In this document: positions 50,905 to 60,187 of the stretch, one piece after another
How the letters are laid out: each line of letters begins with the position of its first letter
Numbering within the stretch: the stretch's first letter is position 1
Assembly (NCBI RefSeq): GCF_005280195.1
Contig: NZ_SZPR01000013.1
Location: 1-64,000 of the forward strand
DNA from: Streptomyces galbus
Lineage (GTDB): Bacteria > Actinomycetota > Actinomycetes > Streptomycetales > Streptomycetaceae
DNA length: 64,000 bases
Direction: 5' to 3'
The notes under the pieces: model-generated
The model's input: the letters and a program-made list of their open reading frames with translations, nothing else
The model's database searches: none
Told to the model about the DNA's origin: nothing
Position numbers and translations under genes: made by a program

Positions 50905-53900
50905 GCACAGTGTTGTTGTTGTCGACCGCCGACACCGATCTGCTGGCGGCCCGGGCCTCCGGCGCCGACTACCGCATCGGCAACCCCACCCGCGTCGACG
51001 TCGCCGGGGAGCTGCCGGACCTGCTGCGCGGCGCGGACCTCGCCGTCGTACGGCTGCTCGGCGGCAAGCGCGCCTGGGAGGACGGGCTGGCCGCGCTGAA
51101 GGCGTCCGGTGTGCCGACCGTGCTGCTGGGCGGCGAGGCCGTGCCCGACGCGGAGCTGATGGCCGAGTCCAGCGTGCCCGCCGGTGTGGTCGCCGAGGCG
51201 CTGAAGTACCTGGTCGAGGGCGGCCCGGCGAACCTGCTGGAGCTGTCCCGGTTCCTCTCCGACACCGTGCTGCTCACCGGCGAGGGCTTCGCCGAGCCGC
51301 ACCGGATGCCGGCCTACGGCGTGCACGGCGGGTACGAACTGCGCGACGGACGCCCCACCGTGGGCGTGCTGTTCTACCGGGCGCACGAACTGAGCGGCAA
51401 CACCGCCTTCGTGGACACCCTGTGCGAGGCGATCGAGGGGCACGGGGCCAACGCCCTGCCGGTGTACTGCGGTTCGCTGCGCGGCGCGGACGCCGGGCTG
51501 TACGAGCTGCTGGGCCGGGCCGACGCGCTGGTGGCCACCGTCCTCGCGGCAGGCGGCACGCACGCCTCGCAGGCGTCGGCGGGCGGCGACGAGGAGTCCT
51601 GGGACGTCGGCGCGCTCGCCGAGCTGAACGTCCCCGTGCTGCAGGGCCTGTGCCTCACCTCCTCGCGCAGCGCCTGGGAGGAGTCCGACGCGGCCCTCGC
51701 CCCCATGGACGCCGCGATGCAGGTGGCGATCCCCGAGTTCGACGGCCGGCTCGTCACGGTGCCGTTCTCCTTCAAGGAGCAGGGCCCGGACGAGGTCCCG
51801 GTGTACGTGGCCGACCCCGAGCGGGCGTCGCGCGTCGCCGGGATCGCCGTGCGCCACGCGCGCCTGCGGCACAAGCCGAACGCCGAGAAGAAGATCGCGC
51901 TGGTCTTCACCGCCTACCCCACCAAGCACTCCCGGGTCGGCAACGCGGTCGGCCTGGACACGCCCGCCTCGGCGGTGCGGGTGCTGGACGCGCTGCGCGA
52001 CGCGGGCTATTCGCTCACCGAGTACCCCGACGGCGGGGACGAGTTGATCCACCGGCTGATCGAGGCCGGCGGCCACGACGTGGAGTGGCTGACCGAGGAC
52101 CAGCTCGCCGCGGCGCCCGCCCGGGTGCCGCTCGCGGACTACCGGGAGTGGTTCGGCCGGCTCGACCCGGAGCTGCGCGACGCGATGGCCGAGGCGTGGG
52201 GCGAGCCGCCGGGCTCCCTGTACGTCGACGGCGACGACATCGTGCTGGCCTCCCTGCAGTTCGGGAACGTCGTCGTGATGATCCAGCCGCCGCGCGGCTT
52301 CGGCGAGAACCCCATCGCCATCTACCACGACCCCGACATGCCGCCCTCGCACCACTACCTGGCCGCCTACCGCTGGCTGGACAACAGCTTCGGCGCCGAC
52401 GCGATCGTGCACATGGGCAAGCACGGCACGATGGAGTGGCTGCCCGGCAAGGGCCTCGGGCTGAGCGCCGGGTGCGCCCCGGACGCCGTGCTCGGCGACC
52501 TGCCGCTGGTCTACCCGTTCATCGTGAACGACCCCGGTGAGGGCACCCAGGCCAAGCGGCGCGGGCACGCCACGGTCGTCGACCACCTGGTCCCGCCCAT
52601 GGCCCGCGCCGACACCTACGGCGACCTCGCCAAGCTGGAGCAACTCCTCGACGAGTACGCCCTGGTGAGCGACCTCGACCCGACGAAGGCGCCGGCCGTG
52701 CGGGCGCAGATCTGGACGCTGGTGAAGGCGGCCGAGCTGCACCACGACCTGCACGTCGACGAACAGCCGGACGACGAGGCGTTCGACGAGTTCGTCATGC
52801 ACATCGACGGCTACCTGTGCGAGATCAAGGACGTCCAGATCCGCGACGGCCTGCACATCCTCGGCGGCGGTCCGGTCGGCGAGCCCCGGGTGAACCTGGT
52901 CCTGGCCGTGCTGCGCGCCTCGCAGGTGTGGGGCGGGCAGGCGAACGCGCTGCCGGGACTGCGGGCCTCGCTGGCCGCCCACTTCGGGCTGGACGAGAAG
53001 GAGCTGCTGGCCGAGCCGGGTGCCCCGGCGAAGGTGCCGGTGGAGCTGACCGACCTGGTGGAGGGGCCGGCGCGCAGCGCGTCCGACGCGGTCGACCTGC
53101 TGGAGCAGCTGTGCCGGCGGCTCGCGGAGGGCTTGGAGGAGCGCGGCTGGGACGTCTCCCGCGTCCGGGGACTCGTCGCGGACGTGGTCGGCACCGAACT
53201 GCCCGACGCCGTCGCCGTGCTGGAGTTCGCGTGCACCGAGGTCGTGCCGCGCCTGGCCCGCACGACCGACGAGATCGGGCACATCCTGCGGGCCCTGGAC
53301 GGCGGTTACGTGCCCGCGGGCCCCTCCGGCTCGCCCACCCGCGGTCTGGTCAACGTGCTGCCGACGGGCCGCAACTTCTACTCCGTCGACCCCAAGGCCA
53401 TCCCCTCGCGCCTGAGCTGGGAGGTCGGGCAGTCCCTGGCGGACTCCCTGGTCGCCCGGTACCTCCAGGACACCGGGGAGTACCCGAAGTCCGTCGGGCT
53501 CACCGTCTGGGGCACCTCCGCGATGCGCACCCAGGGCGACGACATCGCCGAGATCCTGGCGCTGCTGGGCTGCCGCCCGGTGTGGGACGACGCCTCGCGC
53601 CGGGTGACCGGCTTCGAGGTGGTGCCCCTCGCCGAGCTGGGCCGGCCGCGCATCGACGTGACGGTCCGTATCTCCGGCTTCTTCCGGGACGCCTTCCCGC
53701 ACGTCGTCGGGCTGATCGACGACGCGGTGCGGGCCGTCGCCGAGCTGGACGAGCCCGCCGACCGCAACTTCGTCAAGGCGCACGCCGACGAGGACACCGC
53801 CGCGCACGGCGACCGGCGCCGGGCCACGGCCCGCGTCTTCGGCTCCAAGCCCGGCGCGTACGGCGCCGGTCTGCTGCCGCTGATCGACGCCCGCAACTGG

Positions 53901-54554
53901 CGCTCCGACGCCGACCTCGCCGAGGTGTACGCGGTGTGGGGCGGCTACGCCTACGGGCGCGGGCTCGACGGGCGGGCGGCGCGCGGGGACATGGAGACCG
54001 CGTTCAAGCGGATCGCGGTGGCGGCGAAGAACGTCGACACCCGCGAGCACGACCTGGTCGACGCGGACGACTACTTCCAGTACCACGGCGGCATGGTCGC
54101 CATGGTCCGGCACCTGACCGGCGCCAACCCCGAGGCGTACGTGGGTGATTCGGCCACCCCGGACCAGGTCAGGACGCGCACGCTGGGCGAGGAGACGCAC
54201 CGCGTGTTCCGCGCCCGCGTGGTCAACCCGCGCTGGATGGCGGCGATGCGCCGGCACGGCTACAAGGGCGCCTTCGAGATGGCGGCGACCGTGGACTACC
54301 TGTTCGGCTACGACGCCACGGCGGGCGTGGTCGACGACTGGATGTACGAGAAGCTCAGCGCCGAGTACGTCTTCGACCCGGAGAACCGGGACTTCATGAA
54401 GAAGTCCAACCCGTGGGCGCTGCGCGGGATCACCGAGCGGCTGCTGGAGGCGGCGGACCGGGGCCTGTGGGCCGAGCCGGACGCGGACACGCTGGAGCGG
54501 CTGCGGGCCACCTACCTGGAGCTCGAAGGCGACCTGGAGGGCGACGACCAGTGA
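50901..54554 (+). CDS. cobN: Cobaltochelatase subunit CobN
   Basis: 1217 residues, the porphyrin/corrin-binding subunit of aerobic cobalt chelatase, inserting Co2+ into hydrogenobyrinic acid a,c-diamide. It shows the CobN/BchH marks GVLFYRAHELSGNTAFVDTL, IALVFTAYPTKHSRVGNAVGLDTPAS, DSFG-like WLDNSFGADAIVHMGKHGTMEWLPGKG, and GGYAYGRG ... VKNVDTREHDL-like KNVDTREHDLVD (each quoted only in part). Overlaps cobQ and the downstream gene by 4 nt each. The rest of the chelatase is provided by the next gene. Confidence 0.96.
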   Translation: MSTVLLLSTADTDLLAARASGADYRIGNPTRVDVAGELPDLLRGADLAVVRLLGGKRAWEDGLAALKASGVPTVLLGGEAVPDAELMAESSVPAGVVAEALKYLVEGGPANLLELSRFLSDTVLLTGEGFAEPHRMPAYGVHGGYELRDGRPTVGVLFYRAHELSGNTAFVDTLCEAIEGHGANALPVYCGSLRGADAGLYELLGRADALVATVLAAGGTHASQASAGGDEESWDVGALAELNVPVLQGLCLTSSRSAWEESDAALAPMDAAMQVAIPEFDGRLVTVPFSFKEQGPDEVPVYVADPERASRVAGIAVRHARLRHKPNAEKKIALVFTAYPTKHSRVGNAVGLDTPASAVRVLDALRDAGYSLTEYPDGGDELIHRLIEAGGHDVEWLTEDQLAAAPARVPLADYREWFGRLDPELRDAMAEAWGEPPGSLYVDGDDIVLASLQFGNVVVMIQPPRGFGENPIAIYHDPDMPPSHHYLAAYRWLDNSFGADAIVHMGKHGTMEWLPGKGLGLSAGCAPDAVLGDLPLVYPFIVNDPGEGTQAKRRGHATVVDHLVPPMARADTYGDLAKLEQLLDEYALVSDLDPTKAPAVRAQIWTLVKAAELHHDLHVDEQPDDEAFDEFVMHIDGYLCEIKDVQIRDGLHILGGGPVGEPRVNLVLAVLRASQVWGGQANALPGLRASLAAHFGLDEKELLAEPGAPAKVPVELTDLVEGPARSASDAVDLLEQLCRRLAEGLEERGWDVSRVRGLVADVVGTELPDAVAVLEFACTEVVPRLARTTDEIGHILRALDGGYVPAGPSGSPTRGLVNVLPTGRNFYSVDPKAIPSRLSWEVGQSLADSLVARYLQDTGEYPKSVGLTVWGTSAMRTQGDDIAEILALLGCRPVWDDASRRVTGFEVVPLAELGRPRIDVTVRISGFFRDAFPHVVGLIDDAVRAVAELDEPADRNFVKAHADEDTAAHGDRRRATARVFGSKPGAYGAGLLPLIDARNWRSDADLAEVYAVWGGYAYGRGLDGRAARGDMETAFKRIAVAAKNVDTREHDLVDADDYFQYHGGMVAMVRHLTGANPEAYVGDSATPDQVRTRTLGEETHRVFRARVVNPRWMAAMRRHGYKGAFEMAATVDYLFGYDATAGVVDDWMYEKLSAEYVFDPENRDFMKKSNPWALRGITERLLEAADRGLWAEPDADTLERLRATYLELEGDLEGDDQ

Positions 54555-56566
54555 CCACCCCCTTCCCCTTCACCGCCGTCGTCGGTCAGGACGACCTGCG
54601 GCTCGCGCTGCTGCTGAACGCCGTCTCGCCCGCCGTCGGCGGGGTGCTCGTGCGCGGCGAGAAGGGCACCGCGAAGTCCACCGCCGTGCGCGCCCTGTCG
54701 GCGCTGCTGCCCGAGGTGGCCGTGGTGCCCGGCTGCCGGTTCTCCTGCGACCCGGCGTCCCCCGACCCCTCGTGCCCCGACGGGCCGCACGAGCCGGGGC
54801 CGGGCGCGCACCGGCCCGCCCGCATGGTCGAACTCCCCGTCGGCGCCTCCGAGGACCGGCTGGTCGGCGCGCTCGACATCGAGCGGGCGCTCGCCGAGGG
54901 CGTCAAGGCGTTCGAGCCGGGCCTGCTGGCCGACGCGCACCGCGGCATCCTGTACGTCGACGAGGTCAACCTGCTCCACGACCACCTGGTCGACCTGCTC
55001 CTGGACGCGGCGGCGATGGGCGCCTCGTACGTGGAGCGCGAGGGCGTCTCGGTGCGGCACGCGGCACGGTTCCTGCTCGTCGGCACGATGAACCCCGAAG
55101 AGGGCGAGCTGCGGCCGCAGTTGCTCGACCGGTTCGGGCTGACCGTGGAGGTCGCCGCCTCCCGCGAACCCGACCAGCGGGTGGAGGTGGTCCGGCGCCG
55201 GCTCGCGTACGACGACGACCCGGCCGGCTTCGCCGCGCGCTGGGCCGGCGAGGAGGCCGCCGTACGGCAGCGGATCGTGGCGGCGCGGGAGCTGCTGCCG
55301 CAGGTGCGGCTGGGCGACGGGGCGCTGCGGCAGATCGCGGCGACCTGCGCGGCGTTCGAGGTGGACGGCATGCGCGCGGACATCGTGATGGCGCGCACCG
55401 CGACCGCGCTGGCCGCGTGGGCCGGGCGGACCGACGTGCTCGCCGAGGACGTGCGGCAGGCGGCGCTGCTGGCGCTGCCGCACCGGCGCCGCCGCAACCC
55501 CTTCGACGCGCCCGGCCTGGACGAGGACAAGCTGGACCGGACGCTGGAGGAGTTCTCCGGCGAGTCCCCCGACGACGACCCCGACCCCGACCCCGATCCC
55601 GACGGCCCGGGCGGCGGCGGGGGCGGTCCGGCGCCCGACGCGGGTCCGCAGGGCGGCGGCGACACCGGGGCGCGCCCCGAGGACGGCGACGGCGGCGAGC
55701 CGCAGCCGTCCGGCGCGGGCGCGGGCGAGCAGCCGGCGGCACGCGCCGCGGAGCCGTTCCGCACCAAGGCGCTGAGCGTGCCCGGCATCGGCGAGGGCGC
55801 CGCCGGGCGGCGCTCGCGGGCGCGGACCGAGCACGGGCGCACCACCGGGGCCCGGCGGCCGCGGGGCGCGCTGACCAAGCTGCACCTGGCCGCCACCGTG
55901 CAGGCCGCGGCCCCGCACCAGCGGGCGCGCGGCCGGTCCGGGCCGGGTCTGGTGATCCGCCGGGACGACCTGCGGCAGGCGGCCCGGGAGGGGCGCGAGG
56001 GCAACCTCGTGCTGTTCGTGGTGGACGCCTCCGGGTCGATGGCGGCGCGCCGGCGGATGAGCGCCGTCAAGGGCGCCGTGCTGTCGCTGCTCCTGGACGC
56101 CTACCAGCGGCGCGACAAGGTCGGACTGGTGACCTTCCGGGGCTCCGCCGCCGACGTGGCGCTGCCGCCGACCTCGTCGGTCGACGCGGCCGCGGCGCGC
56201 CTGGAGACGCTGCCGACCGGGGGCCGCACGCCGCTGGCCGCCGGGCTGCTGAAGGCGCACGAGGTGCTGCGCGTGGAGCGGCTGCGGGACCCGGCGCGCC
56301 GGGCGCTGGTCGTGGTGGTGACCGACGGCAGGGCCACCGGTGGTCCTGAACCGGTGGCGCTCGCCGGGCGGGCGGCGCGGCTGTTCGCGGCCGAGCAGAT
56401 CGCGTCGGTGGTCGTGGACTGCGAGTCGGGGCCGGTGCGGCTCGGGCTCGCGGGGCAGCTCGCGGCCGAGCTGGGCGGCACCGCCGTCACGCTCGACGAG
56501 CTGCGCGCGGACGCGATCGCCGGACTGGTCAAGGACGTTCAGGGGACGAGCAGGAGGGCCGCGTAA
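54551..56566 (+). CDS. ChlI/ChlD-like magnesium-chelatase type ATPase, cobaltochelatase partner
   Basis: 671 residues. The N-terminal AAA+ domain (about 1-330) has Walker A GEKGTAKST (near 35) and the ILYVDEVNLLHDHL Walker B; the linker (about 340-430) is Asp/Pro/Gly-rich; the C-terminal von Willebrand A domain has a full MIDAS, DASGSM near residue 492 with the later TDGRATGG. It combines both ChlI and ChlD in one chain. In actinobacteria such proteins replace CobS/CobT as the motor of CobN. GTG 54551 overlaps the cobN stop (GTGA); its last base is the first of cobO. Confidence 0.92.
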   Translation: MTTPFPFTAVVGQDDLRLALLLNAVSPAVGGVLVRGEKGTAKSTAVRALSALLPEVAVVPGCRFSCDPASPDPSCPDGPHEPGPGAHRPARMVELPVGASEDRLVGALDIERALAEGVKAFEPGLLADAHRGILYVDEVNLLHDHLVDLLLDAAAMGASYVEREGVSVRHAARFLLVGTMNPEEGELRPQLLDRFGLTVEVAASREPDQRVEVVRRRLAYDDDPAGFAARWAGEEAAVRQRIVAARELLPQVRLGDGALRQIAATCAAFEVDGMRADIVMARTATALAAWAGRTDVLAEDVRQAALLALPHRRRRNPFDAPGLDEDKLDRTLEEFSGESPDDDPDPDPDPDGPGGGGGGPAPDAGPQGGGDTGARPEDGDGGEPQPSGAGAGEQPAARAAEPFRTKALSVPGIGEGAAGRRSRARTEHGRTTGARRPRGALTKLHLAATVQAAAPHQRARGRSGPGLVIRRDDLRQAAREGREGNLVLFVVDASGSMAARRRMSAVKGAVLSLLLDAYQRRDKVGLVTFRGSAADVALPPTSSVDAAAARLETLPTGGRTPLAAGLLKAHEVLRVERLRDPARRALVVVVTDGRATGGPEPVALAGRAARLFAAEQIASVVVDCESGPVRLGLAGQLAAELGGTAVTLDELRADAIAGLVKDVQGTSRRAA

Positions 56567-57165
56567 TGCCGCAGGGACAGCCGAGTGTCGTACCGGACGA
56601 CGGACTGACGACCCGTCAGCGCCGCAACCGTCCGCTGGTCGTCGTGCACACCGGCGTCGGCAAGGGCAAGTCGACGGCCGCCTTCGGGCTCGCGCTGCGC
56701 GCCTGGAACCAGGGGTGGCCGATCGGGGTGTTCCAGTTCGTCAAGTCGGCGAAGTGGAAGGTCGGTGAGGAGAACGCGCTGCGCGTGCTCGGCGCCTCCG
56801 GCGAGGGCGGCACCGTCGACTGGCACAAGATGGGCGAAGGCTGGTCCTGGGTCCAGCGCGATGCCCAGATGGACAACGAGGAGAAGGCCCGCGAGGGCTG
56901 GGAGCAGGTCAAGCGCGACCTCGCCGCCGAGACGTACCGGCTGTACGTGCTGGACGAGTTCGCCTACCCGATGCACTGGGGCTGGGTCGACACCGACGAG
57001 GTCGTCTCCGTGCTGCGGGACCGGCCCGGCACCCAGCACGTGGTGATCACCGGGCGCAACGCCCCGCAGGAGCTGGTGGACTTCGCCGACCTCGTGACCG
57101 ACATGTCCAAGGTCAAGCACCCGATGGACGCCGGCCAGAAGGGCCAGAAGGGCATCGAGTGGTGA
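56566..57165 (+). CDS. cobO: Cob(I)yrinic acid a,c-diamide adenosyltransferase
   Basis: 199 residues, CobO/BtuR type. It adds the 5'-deoxyadenosyl ligand to cobalt. P-loop VVHTGVGKGKSTAAFGLALR (residues 26-45), then QFVKSAKWKVGEENALR, LYVLDEFAYPM and DMSKVKHPMDAGQKGQKGIEW at the end are highly conserved. TAATG overlap with the previous gene. Confidence 0.96.
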   Translation: MPQGQPSVVPDDGLTTRQRRNRPLVVVHTGVGKGKSTAAFGLALRAWNQGWPIGVFQFVKSAKWKVGEENALRVLGASGEGGTVDWHKMGEGWSWVQRDAQMDNEEKAREGWEQVKRDLAAETYRLYVLDEFAYPMHWGWVDTDEVVSVLRDRPGTQHVVITGRNAPQELVDFADLVTDMSKVKHPMDAGQKGQKGIEW

Positions 57166-58538
57166 CCTCCCCGTCGTCCGTGCCCCGGCTGGTGGTCGCC
57201 GCGCCCTCCTCGGGCAGCGGCAAGACCACCGTCGCCACCGGGCTGATGGCCGCGTTCGCCGCGCGGGGGCTCGTCGTGTCCCCGCACAAGGTGGGCCCGG
57301 ACTACATCGACCCCGGGTACCACGCGCTCGCCACCGGGCGGACCGGTCGCAACCTCGACGCGTACCTGTGCGGGCCGGAGCTGATCGCCCCGCTGTTCCT
57401 GCACGGGGCGCGCGGGTGCGACCTCGCCGTGGTCGAGGGCGTGATGGGGCTGTACGACGGGGCCGCCGGGGAGGGCGAACTGGCCTCCACCGCGCAGGTG
57501 GCGAAGCTGCTCGGCGCGCCGGTGGTGCTGGTGGTGGACGCCTCCGCGCAGTCGCGGTCGGTGGCCGCGCTGGTGCACGGGTTCGCCTCGTGGGACCCCG
57601 GGGTGCGGATCGGGGGCGTGATCCTGAACAAGGTCGGCTCGGACCGGCACGAGGCGCTGCTGCGGGAGGCGTTGGAGTCGTGCGGGGTGCCGGTGCTCGG
57701 TGCGCTGCGGCGGGCCGAGCCGGTGTCCACGCCGTCGCGGCATCTCGGCTTGGTGCCCGTCGCGGAACGGCGGGCCGCCGCGGTCGACTCCGTCGCGGCG
57801 ATGGCCGACCTGGTCGTACGAGGGTGTGACCTGGACGCGTTGGAGGCGCTCGCCCGGGGTGCCGGTGCCGTACCAGGGGGCGCCGCCCCCTGGACCCCCG
57901 ATCGGCCTGAACGGCCTCGTCCTCAATCGCCGGACGGGCTGGTAGTTGCTGTGGCCGGCGGGGAGGCGTTCACCTTCTCCTACGCCGAGCACGCCGAACT
58001 GCTCGCCGCCGCCGGGGCCGAGGTCGTCACGTTCGATCCGTTGCGGGACGAGCGGCTCCCCGACGGGACGCGGGGGCTGGTGATCGGGGGCGGGTTCCCC
58101 GAGGTGTACGCCGGGGAGCTGTCCGCCAACGAGCCGCTGCGCAAGGCCGTCGCCGAACTGGCGAACTCCGGCGCCCCCGTGGCCGCCGAGTGCGCGGGGT
58201 TGCTCTACCTGTGCCGGGAGCTGGACGGGCAGCCGATGTGCGGGGTGCTCGACGCCACCGCCCGTATGACGGAGCGGCTGACGCTCGGCTACCGGGACGC
58301 CGTGGCCGTCGGGGACAGCGCGCTGGCCGCGGCCGGGACGCGGATGCGGGGGCACGAGTTCCACCGCACCGTCGTCGAGCCCGGCGCCGGTGCCGCTCCC
58401 GCCTGGGGTGTGCGGGCGCCCGTGCGGCGGGTCGAAGGCTTCGTGCAGCACGGCGTGCACGCGAGTTATCTGCACACGCACTGGGCGTCCGAGCCCGGTG
58501 TCGCCCGTCGGTTCGTGGAGAGGTGCCGGACGTCATGA
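57162..58538 (+). CDS. cobB: Cobyrinic acid a,c-diamide synthase CobB, with repeat-derived linker
   Basis: 458 residues. The P-loop APSSGSGKTT at residues 13-22 and HKVGPDYIDPGYH belong to the ATP domain (1-230), and GLVIGGGFPEVYAGELSAN, nucleophile Cys in AAECAGLLYLC and catalytic His in YLHTHW to the glutaminase domain. It amidates the a and c groups. Between the domains, residues about 238-260 (GGAAPWTPDRPERPRPQSPDG) are encoded by DNA that looks like a Streptomyces dispersed repeat, in frame. GTG 57162 (or 57159). Overlaps neighbours on both sides. Confidence 0.95.
   Translation: MTSPSSVPRLVVAAPSSGSGKTTVATGLMAAFAARGLVVSPHKVGPDYIDPGYHALATGRTGRNLDAYLCGPELIAPLFLHGARGCDLAVVEGVMGLYDGAAGEGELASTAQVAKLLGAPVVLVVDASAQSRSVAALVHGFASWDPGVRIGGVILNKVGSDRHEALLREALESCGVPVLGALRRAEPVSTPSRHLGLVPVAERRAAAVDSVAAMADLVVRGCDLDALEALARGAGAVPGGAAPWTPDRPERPRPQSPDGLVVAVAGGEAFTFSYAEHAELLAAAGAEVVTFDPLRDERLPDGTRGLVIGGGFPEVYAGELSANEPLRKAVAELANSGAPVAAECAGLLYLCRELDGQPMCGVLDATARMTERLTLGYRDAVAVGDSALAAAGTRMRGHEFHRTVVEPGAGAAPAWGVRAPVRRVEGFVQHGVHASYLHTHWASEPGVARRFVERCRTS
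57873..57941. repeat. Dispersed Streptomyces repeat inside cobB
   Basis: It begins with the perfect hairpin CCAGGGGGC-GCC-GCCCCCTGG (57873-57893), continues GACCCCC and ends with CCTCAATCGCCGGACGGGCT (57921-57940). Both parts correspond, as I recall, to a very common intergenic repeat of Streptomyces. The length keeps the cobB frame open. Confidence 0.7.
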
Positions 58539-59269
58539 GCAGCAGCAGGTTGGTCGGGGTCGGGGTGGGTCCCGGGGATCCGGAGCTGGTGACCGTCAAG
58601 GGCGTCAACGCCCTGCGGGCCGCCGACGTCGTCGTCGTCCCGGTGATGGACACCGGCGAGCGGGGGCGCGCGGAGGCGACGGTGCTGCACTACGTGCCCG
58701 CGGAGAAGGTCCTGCGCGTGGTGTTCGCGCTGAACGAGCGCACCGACCGGGCGCGCCGCGAGGCCGCCTGGGACGAGGCCGGCCGGACGGTCGCCGAGCT
58801 GCTCGGACGGCACGGCACGGTCGCGTTCGCCACCATCGGCGACCCGAACGTGTACTCGACGTTCACCTACCTCGCGCACACCGTCGGGGAGCTGGTGCCG
58901 GGCGTCGCCGTGGAGACCGTGCCGGGCATCACCGCCATGCAGGACCTGGCCGCGCGTTCGGGCGCCGTGCTCACCGAGGGCACCGAACCGCTGACGCTGG
59001 TGCCGGTGACGGCCGGGTCGGCGGTGCTGAAGGAGGCGCTGGCCGGGCCGGGCACCGTGGTGGCGTACAAGTTCGGCCGGCACGCCGCCGAGGTCGCCGA
59101 GGTGCTGCGGGAGACCGGGCGGCTCGACGACGCCGTGTGGGGCGCCTCGCTCGGGCTGCCCGAGGAGAGCATCCGGCCGGCCGCCGGGATGGACGCCGAG
59201 CCGCTGCCGTACCTGTCGACGCTCATCGCGCCCGCGCGGCGCGACGGCGGGCGGGGCGGCAAGCTGTGA
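58535..59269 (+). CDS. cobI: Precorrin-2 C20-methyltransferase
   Basis: 244 residues, SAM-dependent tetrapyrrole methylase. It methylates C20 of precorrin-2 to give precorrin-3A. LVGVGVGPGDPELVTVKGVNAL at the N-terminus, GDPNVYSTFTYL near residue 108 and VETVPGITAMQDLAAR near 128 are typical. ATG 58535 overlaps the cobB stop (ATGA). Last gene before the minus-strand ZIP gene, 17 bp away. Confidence 0.95.
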   Translation: MSSSRLVGVGVGPGDPELVTVKGVNALRAADVVVVPVMDTGERGRAEATVLHYVPAEKVLRVVFALNERTDRARREAAWDEAGRTVAELLGRHGTVAFATIGDPNVYSTFTYLAHTVGELVPGVAVETVPGITAMQDLAARSGAVLTEGTEPLTLVPVTAGSAVLKEALAGPGTVVAYKFGRHAAEVAEVLRETGRLDDAVWGASLGLPEESIRPAAGMDAEPLPYLSTLIAPARRDGGRGGKL

Positions 59270-59286
59270 GCCCCGCCGTCGCCCGG

Positions 59287-60015
59287 TCAGCTCGCCAGGC
59301 CCACCACCAGCCAGATGAAGGCCGTCCCGGCGACCGTGCACAGCAGGGTCGAGCGGGCCGGGTGGGCGTGGTGGGCCTCGGGCAGGATCTCGGCGGCGGC
59401 GAGGTAGAGCAGCGCTCCGCCGAAGAGGCCGAGATAGCCGCCGAGCAGTTGCTCCGGAATGGTGACGAACGCGGTCGAGGCGGCGCCGACGACCGGGGCC
59501 ACGGCGTCCGCGAACAGCATGGTCAGCGCCTTGCGGCGGGCGTTCCCGTACAGGCTCGTGATCGTGTACGTGTTGAAGCCGTCGGCGAAGTCGTGGGCCA
59601 CGACCGCCAGCGCGACCGCGGTGCCCATGCCGCCGCCGACCTGGAAGGCCGCGCCGATCGCCACGCCGTCCATGGCGCTGTGGCCGACCATCGCCGCCGC
59701 AGCCGTCAGGCCCACCTCGGGGGCTCGGTGGTGGTGGTCACCGGCGCCGTGCGCCGCTGTGCGCCCGGCGAGCAGGTGCTCCATCAGGTGGGCCAGCAGG
59801 AAGCCGGCCACGAACAGCAGCAGCGCGGCCGGGACGCCGAACACCTCCGCGCCGGCCGCCTCCAGGGCCTCCGGCAGCAGGTCCAGGCCGACCACGCCGA
59901 GCATCAGCCCGCCGGCCAGGCCCAGCACCAGGTGGCGACGGTCGGTCACGCGCTGTGCCGTCCAGCCGCCGGCCAGCGTCATCAGGAACGCGCCGAGCGC
60001 GACGAGGACCGCCAT
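59287..60015 (-). CDS. ZIP family metal transporter
   Basis: 242 residues with about eight membrane helices. A His-rich cytoplasmic loop (GAGDHHHRAPEV) follows helix 3, and the transport-site motifs MVGHSAMDGVAIG (helix 4) and VAHDFADGFNTYTI (helix 5) are present, with Asp in place of some usual residues (the usual motif is HNxxEG). Zinc, iron, or cobalt is possible; its place inside the cobalamin cluster favours cobalt supply. ATG 60015 with GAAGGGG. Encoded opposite to the cob genes on both sides. Confidence 0.9.
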   Translation of the reverse strand: MAVLVALGAFLMTLAGGWTAQRVTDRRHLVLGLAGGLMLGVVGLDLLPEALEAAGAEVFGVPAALLLFVAGFLLAHLMEHLLAGRTAAHGAGDHHHRAPEVGLTAAAAMVGHSAMDGVAIGAAFQVGGGMGTAVALAVVAHDFADGFNTYTITSLYGNARRKALTMLFADAVAPVVGAASTAFVTIPEQLLGGYLGLFGGALLYLAAAEILPEAHHAHPARSTLLCTVAGTAFIWLVVGLAS

Positions 60016-60187
60016 GGCCCCTTCGTATCCGATCAACCCCCGGCCGCGCACATCCGGCCACCCCGGCACGGGTGATCTGTCCCGCCACGCCCGTTACGTC
60101 CCCGCTCGATCCGTCCGACCCCACCGTCACATCCACCCCCGACTTCACGACCCGACGTGATCCGCCCGTCTCGAGAGGACCGAACCC

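Noticed and set aside
50058..54257. Very long open frame antisense to cobQ and cobN
   Set aside because: Shadow of the real cob genes; low-complexity His/Val/Gly-rich translation without any domain.
60016..60187. Second cobalamin riboswitch before cobM
   Set aside because: The B12 box (GCCACTG) and the other core motifs are absent here.
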